From assembly GCA_947460875.1 (NCBI GenBank), contig CANHGR010000011.1, positions 1 through 61,520 on the forward strand: a stretch of DNA of 61,520 nt, written 5' to 3'. This document shows positions 16,725 through 26,454 of this stretch, in pieces. Within the stretch, counting starts at the first letter, position 1, and the number at the start of each line of letters is the position of its first letter. The position numbers and the translations under genes were made by a program. The notes beneath the pieces are model-generated. The model saw only the letters and a program-made list of their open reading frames with translations, ran no database searches and was not told the origin of the DNA. Origin of the DNA: Sphingobacteriaceae bacterium. GTDB taxonomy: Bacteria > Bacteroidota > Bacteroidia > Sphingobacteriales > Sphingobacteriaceae.

Positions 16725-17120
16725 CTAAAAAATCTTTGCCTTTATCTTATCAGCAGTTGCAGATAATTCTTCGTTAGAGGGATGTAGTTTTGGTCGACTA
16801 AAATTAATATCGTCCATTTGATTTAGTGGCACCAAATGTATATGCGTGTGCGGCACTTCCAATCCAATAATTGCAACTCCTATCCGTTTGCAAGGAATTG
16901 CTTTTTTGAGAGAGATTGCAACGGATTTAGCAAACAACATCAATTCTCTATATTCTTCGTCTTCGAGGTCAAAAATATACTCGACTTCTTTCTTCGGTAT
17001 AACTAAAACATGACCTTCAACAAGCGGATTGACATCAAGGAAAGCTAGAAATTTTTGGGTTTCAGATATTTTATATGCGGGTATTTCTCCTGATATAATT
17101 TTTGTGAAAATAGTTGCCAT
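16725..17120 (-). CDS. HIT family nucleotide hydrolase
   Basis: 131 residues. The HIT motif HTHIHLV is present (in GLEVPHTHIHLVP), with N-terminal FTKIISGEIPAYKI and HVLVIPKKEVE typical of the Hint/PKCI branch. These proteins hydrolyse nucleoside phosphoramidates or related AMP conjugates. It starts 1 base after greA ends, so greA and this gene form a small operon. Confidence 0.92.
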   Translation of the reverse strand: MATIFTKIISGEIPAYKISETQKFLAFLDVNPLVEGHVLVIPKKEVEYIFDLEDEEYRELMLFAKSVAISLKKAIPCKRIGVAIIGLEVPHTHIHLVPLNQMDDINFSRPKLHPSNEELSATADKIKAKIF

Positions 17121-17121
17121 T

Positions 17122-17595
17122 TTATCTGGTAATTTCTAGGACTTCAAATTCTATTTTACCTGCGGGCACTTCAATTATAGCTTTCTCTCCAACAGATTTA
17201 CCCAGAAGTCCTTTGGCGATAGGAGATTTTACTGAAATTCTACCCGATTTCATATCAGCTTCACTTTCTGAGACTAATTGGTAGGTCATAGTAGCACCGT
17301 TGTTAGTATTCTTAATCTTTACAATCGATAAGGCGAGTACTTTAGAGGTGTCTAGTTTAGATTCATCAATAATTCTAGCGCTAGACAGTGTATTCTTTAA
17401 TCTAGATATTTTTGTTTCATGATGACTTTGAGCCTCTTTAGCAGCTTCATATTCAGCATTTTCGGACAAATCTCCCTTATCACGCGCTTCGGCAATAGCC
17501 TTTGCGATATTCGCCCTGCCAGCTGTTGTCAGATAGTGTAATTCTTCCTTTAACTTATCTAGTCCTTCTTGTGTGTAATAAGTTACCTCTGTCAT
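17122..17595 (-). CDS. greA: Transcription elongation factor GreA
   Basis: 157 residues, normal length. It rescues backtracked RNA polymerase by stimulating transcript cleavage. The N-terminal coiled coil (about 1-75) holds the acidic tip GDLSENAEYEAAKEAQ, with Asp and Glu residues that reach the polymerase active site. The C-terminal FKBP-like domain ends ISVKSPIAKGLLGKSVGEK. It is first in an operon with the HIT gene and lies below a terminator that closes the upstream transcript. Confidence 0.96.
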   Translation of the reverse strand: MTEVTYYTQEGLDKLKEELHYLTTAGRANIAKAIAEARDKGDLSENAEYEAAKEAQSHHETKISRLKNTLSSARIIDESKLDTSKVLALSIVKIKNTNNGATMTYQLVSESEADMKSGRISVKSPIAKGLLGKSVGEKAIIEVPAGKIEFEVLEITR

Positions 17596-17624
17596 GTCTA
17601 CTAAAAATTAATGAACTACCATAA

Positions 17625-17666
17625 AAAACAAACAAGACTACATCAGCAACGGCCGACATAGTCTTG
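17625..17666 (-). terminator. Intrinsic terminator after the dehydrogenase gene
   Basis: On the minus strand CAAGACTA (17666-17659) pairs with TAGTCTTG (17640-17633), and the inner TGTCGGC/GCTGATG extends the stem with wobble pairs to about 15 bp. TTTGTTTTTT follows. It should end the rsmA-dehydrogenase transcript before greA. Confidence 0.8.
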
Positions 17667-17697
17667 ATTAGTTTAATACGAAGATAGTAGCCCTGAT

Positions 17698-18630
17698 CTA
17701 TAAATGCAAATTTTTAAGTTTCTCTGCTAATACCGTCGATATCTTCCTATATGATTCAAATGTCCAGCCAGCAACATGCGGGCTGAGCAGAACTTTACCT
17801 GAATCAACAAGTTCAGCAAACCATTGTTGTTCGGTCAACGCAGGAAATTTTTCAACTTCGATCACGTCAAAGGCGGCTCCTAACACCTTTCCTTGTTTTA
17901 TACTATTTAAAACCGCTTGCGTATTAACGATTTCGCCTCGGGCCGTATTGATCAAGAATATAGGCTTCCGGAAATGAAATAAGTATTCATCGTCTACAAG
18001 CTGACGCGTTTCGCGGGTCAGTGGAATATGAAAACTAATAATATCTGCAAACTTGACTATTTCGTCCATACTTACTTCCCGCCCAAAATCATCAGAATAC
18101 CCTGTTTTATATTTATCGAAAACAATTACATCAACTTCAAAGCCCCTCAGCTTGCGTGCAAAGCTTCGCCCGGTATTGCCATAGCCGATGATCGCTACTG
18201 TTTTGTCTTTAAGCTCATAACCCCTATTGCCTTCACGATCCCAGATTCTGTTTCGCACCTCATTATCCGCTTTTCTAAGATTATTCATTAAAGACAGTAG
18301 CATGCCCATGGCGTGTTCGGCTACAGCGTCACGATTGCCCTCAGGAGCATTAAGACAAACAATCCCCTTCGACGTAGCGTATTCTTCATCAATGTTGTCC
18401 ATCCCAGCGCCTGCTCTGGCAATAAACTCCAGATTTTCAGCCGCATCGATAAGTGGCTTATCTACTTTAAATTTTGTTCGTATAGCCACTCCTTTATATT
18501 GACTGATGATTTCTAACGTTTGACTATAGGTTAAGTCTGGAAGATCGTCAACGACATACCCTAATTTTTCTGCTTCCTCTTTAAAAGAGGGATGAAGATC
18601 ATCAGCTATTAAAATTTTTTTAGGGTTCAT
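17698..18630 (-). CDS. D-2-hydroxyacid dehydrogenase (phosphoglycerate dehydrogenase-like)
   Basis: 310 residues, an NAD-dependent enzyme of the D-isomer 2-hydroxyacid dehydrogenase family. The Rossmann loop is VAIIGYGNTGRSFARKL (GxGxxG), and the catalytic set is Arg in INTARGEIV, a Glu about 30 residues later, and His in LSPHVAGW. There is no ACT domain, so it is shorter than full-length SerA. It could make 3-phosphohydroxypyruvate for serine synthesis or act on another 2-keto acid. It overlaps rsmA by 4 bases (18627-18630). Confidence 0.85.
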   Translation of the reverse strand: MNPKKILIADDLHPSFKEEAEKLGYVVDDLPDLTYSQTLEIISQYKGVAIRTKFKVDKPLIDAAENLEFIARAGAGMDNIDEEYATSKGIVCLNAPEGNRDAVAEHAMGMLLSLMNNLRKADNEVRNRIWDREGNRGYELKDKTVAIIGYGNTGRSFARKLRGFEVDVIVFDKYKTGYSDDFGREVSMDEIVKFADIISFHIPLTRETRQLVDDEYLFHFRKPIFLINTARGEIVNTQAVLNSIKQGKVLGAAFDVIEVEKFPALTEQQWFAELVDSGKVLLSPHVAGWTFESYRKISTVLAEKLKNLHL

Positions 18631-19409
18631 TGTTTATTTGCGGATATTACGTTAGTTAATTTAATGAAATCTTCAACGTTCAAGCGTTCTGCTCGAAGAT
18701 CAAATACTGGATCATTAGGCATATTTTCTTTACTAATTAACGATGAAAGGGCATTTCGAAGAGTCTTCCTTCGTTGATTAAATCCAGCTTTCACGACCTG
18801 CCAAAACAGTTTTTCGTCACAATTTAGGGCAAATGTCCCATTTCGAGTTAAGCGCATCACTGCTGACGTAACCTTTGGAGGAGGATTGAATACGCCTGGC
18901 TTAACACTAAACAAATATTCTACTTTGTAGTACGCTTGTAAAAAAACGCTTAAAATTCCGTATTCCTTGCTTCCCGCATTGGCATTACATCGCTCCGCTA
19001 CTTCCCTTTGAAACATCCCTACCATTTCTACAACTTGATTGCGGTTTTCAAGTATCTTGAAAAGGATTTGCGATGATATATTGTACGGGAAATTGCCAAT
19101 GATGGCGAAGTTCTCTTTAAAAATCTCTTTAAAATCAAGATCGAGAAAGTCGCCATTTATCAGCCTTGAACCAAGCTCAGGGTATCGTTCTTTAAGGAAA
19201 CTATACGACTCGGCATCAATATCAATAAGTGAGACCTCGTATTCGTTACGCCGAACAAGGAAATCAGACAAGATGCCCATTCCGGGGCCAACTTCTAATA
19301 CTTTATCATACAAATGAACAGCTATCAAACTGTTCACTATTTTTTCGGCGATATTTTTATCCGTAAGGAAATGTTGCCCCAGATGCTTTTTTGCTCTTAC
19401 CAAACTCAT
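18627..19409 (-). CDS. rsmA: 16S rRNA dimethyladenosine transferase
   Basis: 260 residues (also called KsgA). It dimethylates two adjacent adenines near the 3' end of 16S rRNA with SAM. The start VRAKKHLGQHFLTDKNIAEK is characteristic; the SAM loop is EVGPGMGILSDF (about 39-50), and the catalytic motif is NFPY at 106-109 (IGNFPYNIS). It heads the minus-strand pair with the dehydrogenase and diverges from pdxA. Confidence 0.96.
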   Translation of the reverse strand: MSLVRAKKHLGQHFLTDKNIAEKIVNSLIAVHLYDKVLEVGPGMGILSDFLVRRNEYEVSLIDIDAESYSFLKERYPELGSRLINGDFLDLDFKEIFKENFAIIGNFPYNISSQILFKILENRNQVVEMVGMFQREVAERCNANAGSKEYGILSVFLQAYYKVEYLFSVKPGVFNPPPKVTSAVMRLTRNGTFALNCDEKLFWQVVKAGFNQRRKTLRNALSSLISKENMPNDPVFDLRAERLNVEDFIKLTNVISANKQ

Positions 19410-19535
19410 ATAAAAGCTTTAGGCGCACAAAATACATAAAGTTTAGCAAGTTAATCGGGAACATTCAGCGCAAAAAGCTTTAATTTGTATTGTATTCCAC
19501 ACTGCATTAACAGATCAGAAATGAATCTATAACTT

Positions 19536-20591
19536 ATGAGCGATAAAATAACGGTAGGTATTTCAATTGGAGATATAAACGGAATAGGCCTTGAGATAAT
19601 TATTAAGACCTTGTCTGATAGCAAGATATATGAGTATTGCACCCCAATTGTATATGGGCAGACTAAGGTTGTATTGTTTCACCGAAAGACTCTGGAAATA
19701 AACGATTTTAATTTCAATGTAATTGCCCAAGCATCGCAAGCAATTGCTAAACGTGCCAATTTAATCAACTGCTGGGAAGAAGATGTTAAAGTAGAACTCG
19801 GGGAGGACAATGAAACAGGCGGAAAATATGCGTTTTTATCGTTAGAGAAAGCAGTTAACGACCTTGTAGCTGGCAACATTGATGCACTAGTTACGGCGCC
19901 CATCAATAAACATAACATTCAAAGCGAAAACTTTCAGTTTCCCGGTCACACAGAATACATTCAATCAAAAACAAGTGCCCATGATTCATTGATGTTTATG
20001 GTAAGTGACGACTTGAAAGTTGGAGTAGCAACCGGCCATGTGCCGGTTACCGCGATTGCAGGGAAAATTACTAAAGAAGGGATTCTATCCAAACTTGGAC
20101 TGATGAATCAATGTTTGAAAAATGATTATTGGATTCAGAAACCTAAAATTGCGGTTTTAGGACTAAATCCGCACGCGGGCGACAAAGGGGTCATCGGTCA
20201 AGAGGAGCAGGACATAATTACTCCAGCGATCGAAACAGCAAATGAACATGGAATATTTGCGTTCGGTCCATACCCCGCAGATGGTTTTTTTGGCAACAAT
20301 ACCTATCTAAAGTTTGATGCTGTACTGGCTATGTATCATGATCAAGGCCTAATCCCCTTCAAAAATATTGCATTTCACAATGGGGTAAATTTCACGGCGG
20401 GCTTATCTGTTGTCCGCACATCACCTGATCACGGCACCGGATATGATATTGCAGGCAAGAATATCGCCTCTGAAACATCCTTTAGAGAGGCGTTATATAC
20501 AGCTATTCATATCGTAAAACGAAGACGAGAAAACAAAGAGCTAACTTCAAAGCCTCTAAAAATCAGTAAATTGTCTGTAGATAGAGATTAA
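19536..20591 (+). CDS. pdxA: 4-hydroxythreonine-4-phosphate dehydrogenase
   Basis: 351 residues. It oxidises 4-phosphohydroxy-L-threonine in pyridoxal phosphate synthesis. The start TVGISIGDINGIGLEI, the substrate block FPGHTEYIQ, and metal-site histidines in AMYHDQGLIPFK and RTSPDHGTGYDIAG all match. The product route supplies PLP used by enzymes such as ThrC, though no physical link is implied. pdxA next to rsmA is a common arrangement; here they are divergent. Confidence 0.95.
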   Translation: MSDKITVGISIGDINGIGLEIIIKTLSDSKIYEYCTPIVYGQTKVVLFHRKTLEINDFNFNVIAQASQAIAKRANLINCWEEDVKVELGEDNETGGKYAFLSLEKAVNDLVAGNIDALVTAPINKHNIQSENFQFPGHTEYIQSKTSAHDSLMFMVSDDLKVGVATGHVPVTAIAGKITKEGILSKLGLMNQCLKNDYWIQKPKIAVLGLNPHAGDKGVIGQEEQDIITPAIETANEHGIFAFGPYPADGFFGNNTYLKFDAVLAMYHDQGLIPFKNIAFHNGVNFTAGLSVVRTSPDHGTGYDIAGKNIASETSFREALYTAIHIVKRRRENKELTSKPLKISKLSVDRD

Positions 20592-20708
20592 TTTCATATC
20601 GTCGCTGTTAAACGTTAAAAACGAGTATGTAAACTAGCCGACATCGGCAGTCAATGCGATTAAACTACGCTATCTCAAAAAACTTTTTTTCACTAAGCAA
20701 ATTTACTT

Positions 20709-20716
20709 TATCTTTG
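20709..20716 (+). promoter_or_regulatory. Probable promoter of the DUF177-rpmF-lipid operon
   Basis: TATCTTTG matches TAnnTTTG in full, and TTTT lies 20 nt upstream at 20685-20688 as a weak -33 box. Transcription would begin near 20721, about 15 bases before the TTG start. Confidence 0.55.
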
Positions 20717-20735
20717 CGGGCTTAATTGTCGTGCT

Positions 20736-21275
20736 TTGAAATCGCTGCAACAGTACCATATTCCGTTTACTGGATTAAAATCAGGCAAACATCATTTTTC
20801 ATTTGAAGTGAATGATGATTTTTTTGGAGAGTTTGAATATTCTCTTGTGAAAAATGCCAAGTTGATTGTAGAACTAGAGTTAGATAAACAGGATACGATG
20901 CTGATGTTGAATTTTCAAATTACTGGAAGTATTTTTGTTAATTGCGACACTTGCCTAGCCGCTTTCCCGCTCGAAATAGAAGTTAAAGAGCGGCAAATTG
21001 CAAAATTTAGCAATGACGTTACTCTTGAAGATGATTCAGAAGAGATCATGGTGCTAAATAAGAATGAGCATGCATTCGATATTTCCGGGCTCATTTATGA
21101 ATATATTAATCTAGCAGTACCTTATATTAATCGTTGTGATAATGAAGGAAATGCAGAATGGTGCGATCAGGAAATGATAGAAAAACTGAAAAGTTTTTCA
21201 GTTAAAGTTGAAGACAAAGAAAATGACATTGCCGACCCACGCTGGGACGCATTGAAAAAAATAAAAAACAATTAA
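20736..21275 (+). CDS. DUF177 (YceD-like) protein
   Basis: 179 residues from a TTG start (reading MKSLQQYHIPFTGLKSGKH). DUF177 proteins sit just before rpmF in most bacteria and are linked to 23S rRNA or L32 production. Two pairs of Cys (VNCDTC, then CDNEGNAEWC) look like a zinc site. It is followed by rpmF after 9 bases. The pairing is well known, but the exact molecular role is not settled. Confidence 0.85.
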   Translation: MKSLQQYHIPFTGLKSGKHHFSFEVNDDFFGEFEYSLVKNAKLIVELELDKQDTMLMLNFQITGSIFVNCDTCLAAFPLEIEVKERQIAKFSNDVTLEDDSEEIMVLNKNEHAFDISGLIYEYINLAVPYINRCDNEGNAEWCDQEMIEKLKSFSVKVEDKENDIADPRWDALKKIKNN

Positions 21276-21284
21276 AAACAAAAA

Positions 21285-21476
21285 ATGGCACATCCGAAAC
21301 GAAAAATATCCAAATCAAGAAGGGATAAAAGAAGAACCCATTATAAAGCAGAAACTCCAGGTTTGACCACCTGTAAAATTACAGGCGCAGTGCATTTGCC
21401 ACACCGTGCATACAATGTTGACGGCAACTTGTACTATAATGGCAAGTTGGTAATTGAAAACACCTCTATCGCATAA
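21285..21476 (+). CDS. rpmF: 50S ribosomal protein L32
   Basis: 63 residues, starting [19 protein letters not shown], the conserved L32 N-terminus. One Cys remains (TTCKITG), so the four-Cys zinc form is absent. It lies between DUF177 and plsX, an arrangement that ties ribosome and membrane lipid production. Confidence 0.96.
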   Translation: MAHPKRKISKSRRDKRRTHYKAETPGLTTCKITGAVHLPHRAYNVDGNLYYNGKLVIENTSIA

Positions 21477-21494
21477 TCAGACATCTTCCTCTGA

Positions 21495-22433
21495 ATGAAG
21501 ATTGGATTAGATATAATGGGTGGCGACTTTGCTCCAAAAGCTACGGTTTTGGGAGCAATTAAGGCTTACAAGTCATTATCCGCCGAGCAAAAAATAGTAC
21601 TCATTGGAGATCGCACTCTCGCTGAGCCTTATTTTGCCGAAGCTGATTTCAATATTGATCATTTTGAGTTCGTACATACAACCGAAGTAATCGGAATGGG
21701 CGAACATCCTACCAAGGCTGTTGTTCAGAAGCCTAATTCCAGCATAAGTCTAGGCTTTAAATTATTAAAGGACGGGCAAATTGACTCATTCGCGTCTGCT
21801 GGAAATACCGGTGCGATGCTCGTGGGAGCGATGTTTAGCATCAAAACAATTCCTGGCATCATGCGACCTGCAATAGCAGCAATGGTTCCAAAGCTTAAAG
21901 GAGGCTATGGTATTATACTGGACGTCGGCGCAAACTCAGATTGCAAACCTGATACTCTTCTTCAATTTGGTTTGCTGGGCAGCCTTTTTGCAGAGAATAT
22001 TCTAAATATCAAAAATCCGCGTGTAGGGTTAATGAATATTGGCGAAGAAGAAGAAAAAGGCAATCTTCTTTCACAAGCTACCTACCCTTTAATGAACGAT
22101 ACGACTCTTTTTAACTTTATAGGTAATATCGAGGGCAGGGATATGTTTAACGATAAAGCTGATGTGATTACCTGCGATGGCTACACTGGCAATATCATAT
22201 TGAAACTAGCTGAAACTTTTTACATTTTAACGCTGAAAAAGGGATTTCGAGACGAATTTTTCGATCGTTTCAATTATGAACAATATGGTGGAAGTCCGAT
22301 TTTAGGTGTTAATGCTCCGGTTTTAATCGGACATGGCATATCCAGTCCGGAAGCAATAAGCAATATGTTACTACTTTCCCGTCATATGATCGAATCGAAT
22401 TTAGTTGACAAGATCAAGGCAGCATTTAACTAA
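21495..22433 (+). CDS. plsX: Phosphate acyltransferase PlsX
   Basis: 312 residues. It converts acyl-ACP to acyl-phosphate for phosphatidic acid synthesis by PlsY. Family blocks are LDIMGGDFAPKATV, SAGNTGAMLVGAM, NIGEEEEKGN and CDGYTGNIILK. It follows rpmF by 18 bases and precedes fabH by 7, so lipid genes should be cotranscribed with L32. Confidence 0.96.
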   Translation: MKIGLDIMGGDFAPKATVLGAIKAYKSLSAEQKIVLIGDRTLAEPYFAEADFNIDHFEFVHTTEVIGMGEHPTKAVVQKPNSSISLGFKLLKDGQIDSFASAGNTGAMLVGAMFSIKTIPGIMRPAIAAMVPKLKGGYGIILDVGANSDCKPDTLLQFGLLGSLFAENILNIKNPRVGLMNIGEEEEKGNLLSQATYPLMNDTTLFNFIGNIEGRDMFNDKADVITCDGYTGNIILKLAETFYILTLKKGFRDEFFDRFNYEQYGGSPILGVNAPVLIGHGISSPEAISNMLLLSRHMIESNLVDKIKAAFN

Positions 22434-22440
22434 TACCTGC

Positions 22441-23430
22441 ATGCAAAAAATACACGCTGCTATTACAGCAGTCCATGGCTACGCTCCAGACTATATTTTA
22501 ACAAATCATGAGTTAGAAACCATGGTTGATACCAACGATGAATGGATCATGAGCCGCACCGGTATCCGCGAACGTCGCATTTTAAAAGGCGAAGGATTAG
22601 GAACTTCAGACATGGCAGTGCCGGCGGTGAAAGGTTTACTCGCCAAACGCGGTATTACAGCTGACGAAATCGATCTGATCATTTTCTGTACCGTTACTCC
22701 CGATATGCCCTTTCCTGCTACGGCAAATATTCTTGCAGACAAAATTGGTGCAAGCAAAGCATGGGGTTTTGATCTTTCAGCAGCTTGCTCAGGATTTATT
22801 TACGGCCTTACTACCGGCGCACAATTTATCGAATCAGGAATGCACAAAAAAGTACTCGTAATCGGCGGAGACAAGATGTCTTCGATTATCAATTATGAAG
22901 ATCGTGCTACCTGTATTATTTTCGGTGATGGATGTGGCGCTGCATTACTTGAGCCAAACAATGAGGGGAATGGAATTATCGACTCTATATTAAAAAGCGA
23001 TGGTTCAGGCTGTCAGTTTTTACATCAAAAAGCTGGGGGCTCAGTTCGACCGGCATCGCACGAGACCGTCGACGCCAAAGAACATTATGCATTTCAGGAA
23101 GGGCAATCTGTATTTAAATTTGCGGTAACAAATATGGCAGATGTTGCAGCTGAAGTAATGGAACGCAATAACCTTACGTCTGATGATATAGACTGGCTTG
23201 TGCCGCATCAGGCTAATAAAAGAATTATAGACGCAACCGCCATCCGCACCGGCGTGGGACCGGAAAAAGTCATGGTCAATATTGAACGTTACGGCAATAC
23301 TACTAATGGCACAATACCGTTGTGCTTATGGGAGTGGGAGACTAAACTTAAAAAGGGCGATAATCTGATTTTAGCGGCCTTTGGTGGCGGATTTACCTGG
23401 GGCTCTATTTACCTAAAATGGGCATATTAA
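22441..23430 (+). CDS. fabH: 3-oxoacyl-ACP synthase III
   Basis: 329 residues starting MQKIHAAITAVHGYAPDYIL at ATG 22441; a start 36 bases earlier would overlap plsX and lacks family support. FabH condenses acetyl-CoA (or branched acyl-CoA) with malonyl-ACP to begin fatty acid synthesis. The Cys-His-Asn triad is Cys116 (LSAACSGF), His256 (VPHQANK) and Asn286 (YGNTTNG). Sphingobacteria make many iso-branched acids, so a branched primer is plausible but not shown. Confidence 0.95.
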   Translation: MQKIHAAITAVHGYAPDYILTNHELETMVDTNDEWIMSRTGIRERRILKGEGLGTSDMAVPAVKGLLAKRGITADEIDLIIFCTVTPDMPFPATANILADKIGASKAWGFDLSAACSGFIYGLTTGAQFIESGMHKKVLVIGGDKMSSIINYEDRATCIIFGDGCGAALLEPNNEGNGIIDSILKSDGSGCQFLHQKAGGSVRPASHETVDAKEHYAFQEGQSVFKFAVTNMADVAAEVMERNNLTSDDIDWLVPHQANKRIIDATAIRTGVGPEKVMVNIERYGNTTNGTIPLCLWEWETKLKKGDNLILAAFGGGFTWGSIYLKWAY

Positions 23431-23508
23431 TTTTTCATGTATTCTAAATTCATATTTTGTATTAATTTAGATTAATAAACCAAGCAGCCGATCATCAAAA
23501 AGGAAAAA

Positions 23509-23985
23509 ATGGATATAAAACAAATACAGGAACTAATAAAGTTTGTTGCTAAATCAGGAGTGAACGAGGTTTCTATAGAAGAGCAAGATTTTAAAATAAC
23601 AATAAAAACGAATCAGGCGCCTACTTATGTTAACGCTAGTATACCCGCGCCTCTGCCAGCGGCACCGGTTCAGTCTCAGGTTGTGGCAGCAGCACCTATT
23701 ATCCCTTCGATTGTAAGTTCGGATAAAGATGAGATAGCATCAAATTACATTACTATCAAATCGCCAATGATTGGAACTTTTTACCGCGCTGCTAGTCCTG
23801 ATAAACCTTCGCTCGCAGATATTGGCGATGAAATAAGCGCTGGCCAGCCGGTTTGTATCATAGAAGCTATGAAACTATTCAACGAAATTGAATCGGAAAT
23901 ATCTGGCCGTATTGTAAAGGTGCTTGTTGAAAATTCAAGTCCCGTAGAATACGATCAGCCCCTGTTCCTTGTAGACCCATCATAA
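23509..23985 (+). CDS. accB: Biotin carboxyl carrier protein of acetyl-CoA carboxylase
   Basis: 158 residues. An N-terminal helix segment, an Ala/Pro-rich linker (about 37-70) and a C-terminal biotinyl domain are visible. Biotin attaches to Lys122 in EAMKLFNEI. It carries CO2 between AccC and the carboxyltransferase. accC follows after a 68-base gap that contains a hairpin. Confidence 0.96.
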   Translation: MDIKQIQELIKFVAKSGVNEVSIEEQDFKITIKTNQAPTYVNASIPAPLPAAPVQSQVVAAAPIIPSIVSSDKDEIASNYITIKSPMIGTFYRAASPDKPSLADIGDEISAGQPVCIIEAMKLFNEIESEISGRIVKVLVENSSPVEYDQPLFLVDPS

Positions 23986-24000
23986 TTCAATTTTTCAATC

Positions 24001-24026
24001 TGCTCAAAATTCAATTTTGCTGAGCA
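24001..24026 (+). promoter_or_regulatory. Hairpin between accB and accC
   Basis: TGCTC and GAGCA enclose AAAATT-C-AATTTT, giving a stem-loop in the accB-accC gap without a following T-run. It may set message stability or the AccB:AccC ratio rather than end transcription. Confidence 0.4.
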
Positions 24027-24053
24027 AATTGACGAACTAACAAATTGAAATAC

Positions 24054-25394
24054 ATGTTTAAAAAAATACTAATTGCAAATCGCGGCGAAATAGCATTACG
24101 GATTATCCGTACTTGCAAAGAGATGGGTATCAAAACTATCGCCGTTTATTCAACTGCCGACCGCGAAAGCCTACACGTCCGTTTTGCAGATGAAGCCGTT
24201 TGTATCGGTCCCCCGGCTAGCAAAGATTCTTACCTCAATATCCCCAATATTATAGCAGCTGCAGAATTAACTAATGCTGATGCTATCCATCCCGGATACG
24301 GTTTCCTATCGGAAAACTCGAAATTCTCTTCCATTTGCCGCGATTACGGTATCAAATTCATTGGAGCCACGCCCGAACAGATTAATGGCATGGGCGACAA
24401 AGCATCGGCAAAGGAAACCATGAAAATAGCAGGAGTGCCTACTATTCCCGGATCTGAAGGATTATTATCGGACATAAAAGAAGGAATCAAAATAGCGAAC
24501 GAAATTGGTTATCCGGTGATACTTAAGGCTACGGCTGGAGGCGGTGGCCGTGGAATGCGCATTGTTTGGAAAGATGAAGACTTTGAGGCAGCCTGGGATT
24601 CCGCTCGTCAGGAATCTGACGCAGCTTTTGGGAATGACGGCTTATACCTGGAAAAATATATTGAAGATCCTCGCCATATCGAGATTCAAATAGTTGGAGA
24701 CCAATATGGAAAAGTATGTCACTTATCTGAGCGTGATTGTTCCATCCAGCGTAGACACCAGAAGCTTGTTGAAGAATCACCTTCGCCCTTTATGACCAAC
24801 GCTTTACGTGAAAAAATGGGCGCTGCAGCGATAAAGGGTGCACAATCTGTTAATTACGAAGGTGCGGGAACAATTGAGTTTCTTGTTGATAAGCACCGGA
24901 ATTTTTACTTCATGGAGATGAATACCCGCATCCAGGTTGAACACCCCGTAACGGAAGAAGTAATCAATTTCGACTTGATTAAAGAACAAATCAAAGTGGC
25001 AGCAGGCATCCCTATTTCAGGGAAAAACTATACGCCAAACATGCATGCCATCGAATGTAGAATTAATGCAGAAGATCCGTTTAATAATTTTCGGCCTTCA
25101 CCGGGAAAGATTACTCATTTTCACTCACCCGGAGGCCATGGGGTTCGGGTGGATACACACGTGTATGCTGGTTACCAGATTCCGCCGAACTATGATTCGA
25201 TGATAGCTAAGCTTATCTGCACTGCTCAAACCCGCGAGGAAGCGTTGTCAACGATGGAGCGCGCACTAAGTGAGTTTGTTATTGAAGGAATAAAAACGAC
25301 AATCCCGTTCCATCTACGCTTACTGAAAGACCCAAATTTCCGAGCCGGTAATTTTACCACTAAATTTATGGAAACATTCGATCTAAACAAATAA
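24054..25394 (+). CDS. accC: Biotin carboxylase subunit of acetyl-CoA carboxylase
   Basis: 446 residues starting [17 protein letters not shown] at ATG 24054; the TTG three codons earlier is less likely. It is an ATP-grasp enzyme that carboxylates biotin on AccB. The ATP loop [14 protein letters not shown], the metal-binding [15 protein letters not shown] and the substrate EESPSPF block are present, and length is normal. A clear terminator follows at 25431-25466. Confidence 0.97.
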   Translation: MFKKILIANRGEIALRIIRTCKEMGIKTIAVYSTADRESLHVRFADEAVCIGPPASKDSYLNIPNIIAAAELTNADAIHPGYGFLSENSKFSSICRDYGIKFIGATPEQINGMGDKASAKETMKIAGVPTIPGSEGLLSDIKEGIKIANEIGYPVILKATAGGGGRGMRIVWKDEDFEAAWDSARQESDAAFGNDGLYLEKYIEDPRHIEIQIVGDQYGKVCHLSERDCSIQRRHQKLVEESPSPFMTNALREKMGAAAIKGAQSVNYEGAGTIEFLVDKHRNFYFMEMNTRIQVEHPVTEEVINFDLIKEQIKVAAGIPISGKNYTPNMHAIECRINAEDPFNNFRPSPGKITHFHSPGGHGVRVDTHVYAGYQIPPNYDSMIAKLICTAQTREEALSTMERALSEFVIEGIKTTIPFHLRLLKDPNFRAGNFTTKFMETFDLNK

Positions 25395-25430
25395 TTTTGA
25401 CGACAAGTCCTAATTTCAAATAATTTCTAA

Positions 25431-25466
25431 AATACCATTCTCTATTCAAACAGAATGGTATTTTTG
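25431..25466 (+). terminator. accC terminator whose T-run doubles as a tatC -7 box
   Basis: AATACCATTCT (25431-25441) and AGAATGGTATT (25452-25462) form a perfect 11-bp stem followed by T residues, closing the lipid operon. The end of the stem plus its T-run reads TATTTTTG (25459-25466), a full match to the Bacteroidota -7 box, 11 bases before the tatC ATG. No -33 TTTG is seen at standard spacing. Confidence 0.75.
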
Positions 25467-25477
25467 TTTCAAACGTA

Positions 25478-26359
25478 ATGGCAAAAGAACGCAAGACGGA
25501 CCTCATACAGTCAATAAAGGAAAAAGGCACTACCATTGAAGCCGAGATGTCTTTCTTCGATCACCTTGAGGTACTTCGCTGGCATTTGATTCGGGCCGCT
25601 ATCGCTATAATTGTATTTGCAGGCGTAGCTTTCACCTATTCTCGGGTTATATACGAGAAAGTCTTGATGGGACCTAAACAACCCGATTTCTGGACCTACA
25701 GAATGCTATGTTTAGTTGGCGAAAAATTCAATATGGGTGCAGAGCTTTGTGTCAAAGAACTGCCTTTCACTATCATCAATACTTCAATGGGCGGGCAATT
25801 CATGCTCGACATGAATTCATCCCTACTGATCGGAATTGTATTTGGAATACCGTATCTTCTTTTTGAGATTTGGCGTTTTATCAAACCGGGATTAAAAGAT
25901 ATTGAGAGAAAATCTGCGAGTGGCTTTGTGTTCTATACCAGCATGCTGTTTATGATAGGGTTGCTGTTTGGATATTACGTCGTTACTCCCCTTTCCATAA
26001 ATTTTTTAGCCAATTATACTATAAGTGACGATATCGTGAACTCCATCACGATAGATAACTATCTCTCGTTCATGGCTACCTTGACAATTGGAACTGCTCT
26101 AACTTTTGAGTTGCCGATAGTGATATATATACTCTCTCGAATGGGGATAATGACTCCTGGATTTATGCGCTCGTCACGGAGATATGCTACGATACTGATC
26201 TTTTTGATTGCTTCTATCGTAACACCAGGAGGCGATGTTCTGACAATGTTAACAGTAAGTCTCCCGCTTTTTGTTTTGTATGAGGTTAGCATTATTGTAT
26301 CATCTCGAGTAGAAAAACGAAAGAAGAAAGTGGAGTCAGATTTTTATAGCGGAGCCTAG
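25478..26359 (+). CDS. tatC: Sec-independent (Tat) translocase subunit TatC
   Basis: 293 residues with six membrane segments. TatC recognises the twin-arginine signal and exports folded proteins. The family start MSFFDHLEVLRWHLIRA and the FEIWRFIKPGL block are clear. A periplasmic insertion (about 65-110) lies between the first two segments, and an N-terminal extension of about 25 residues precedes the core. One likely client, a Tat-signal protein, lies at 45164-47911. tatA is not in the window. Confidence 0.95.
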   Translation: MAKERKTDLIQSIKEKGTTIEAEMSFFDHLEVLRWHLIRAAIAIIVFAGVAFTYSRVIYEKVLMGPKQPDFWTYRMLCLVGEKFNMGAELCVKELPFTIINTSMGGQFMLDMNSSLLIGIVFGIPYLLFEIWRFIKPGLKDIERKSASGFVFYTSMLFMIGLLFGYYVVTPLSINFLANYTISDDIVNSITIDNYLSFMATLTIGTALTFELPIVIYILSRMGIMTPGFMRSSRRYATILIFLIASIVTPGGDVLTMLTVSLPLFVLYEVSIIVSSRVEKRKKKVESDFYSGA

Positions 26360-26454
26360 GCTTGCAGTGATCCGAGGAAGTCTTGTGCGAAGAACATCAC
26401 AACAGATCACTAAAAACCATTGAACCAATTATAATTAACCCTAAATTTACTCTT

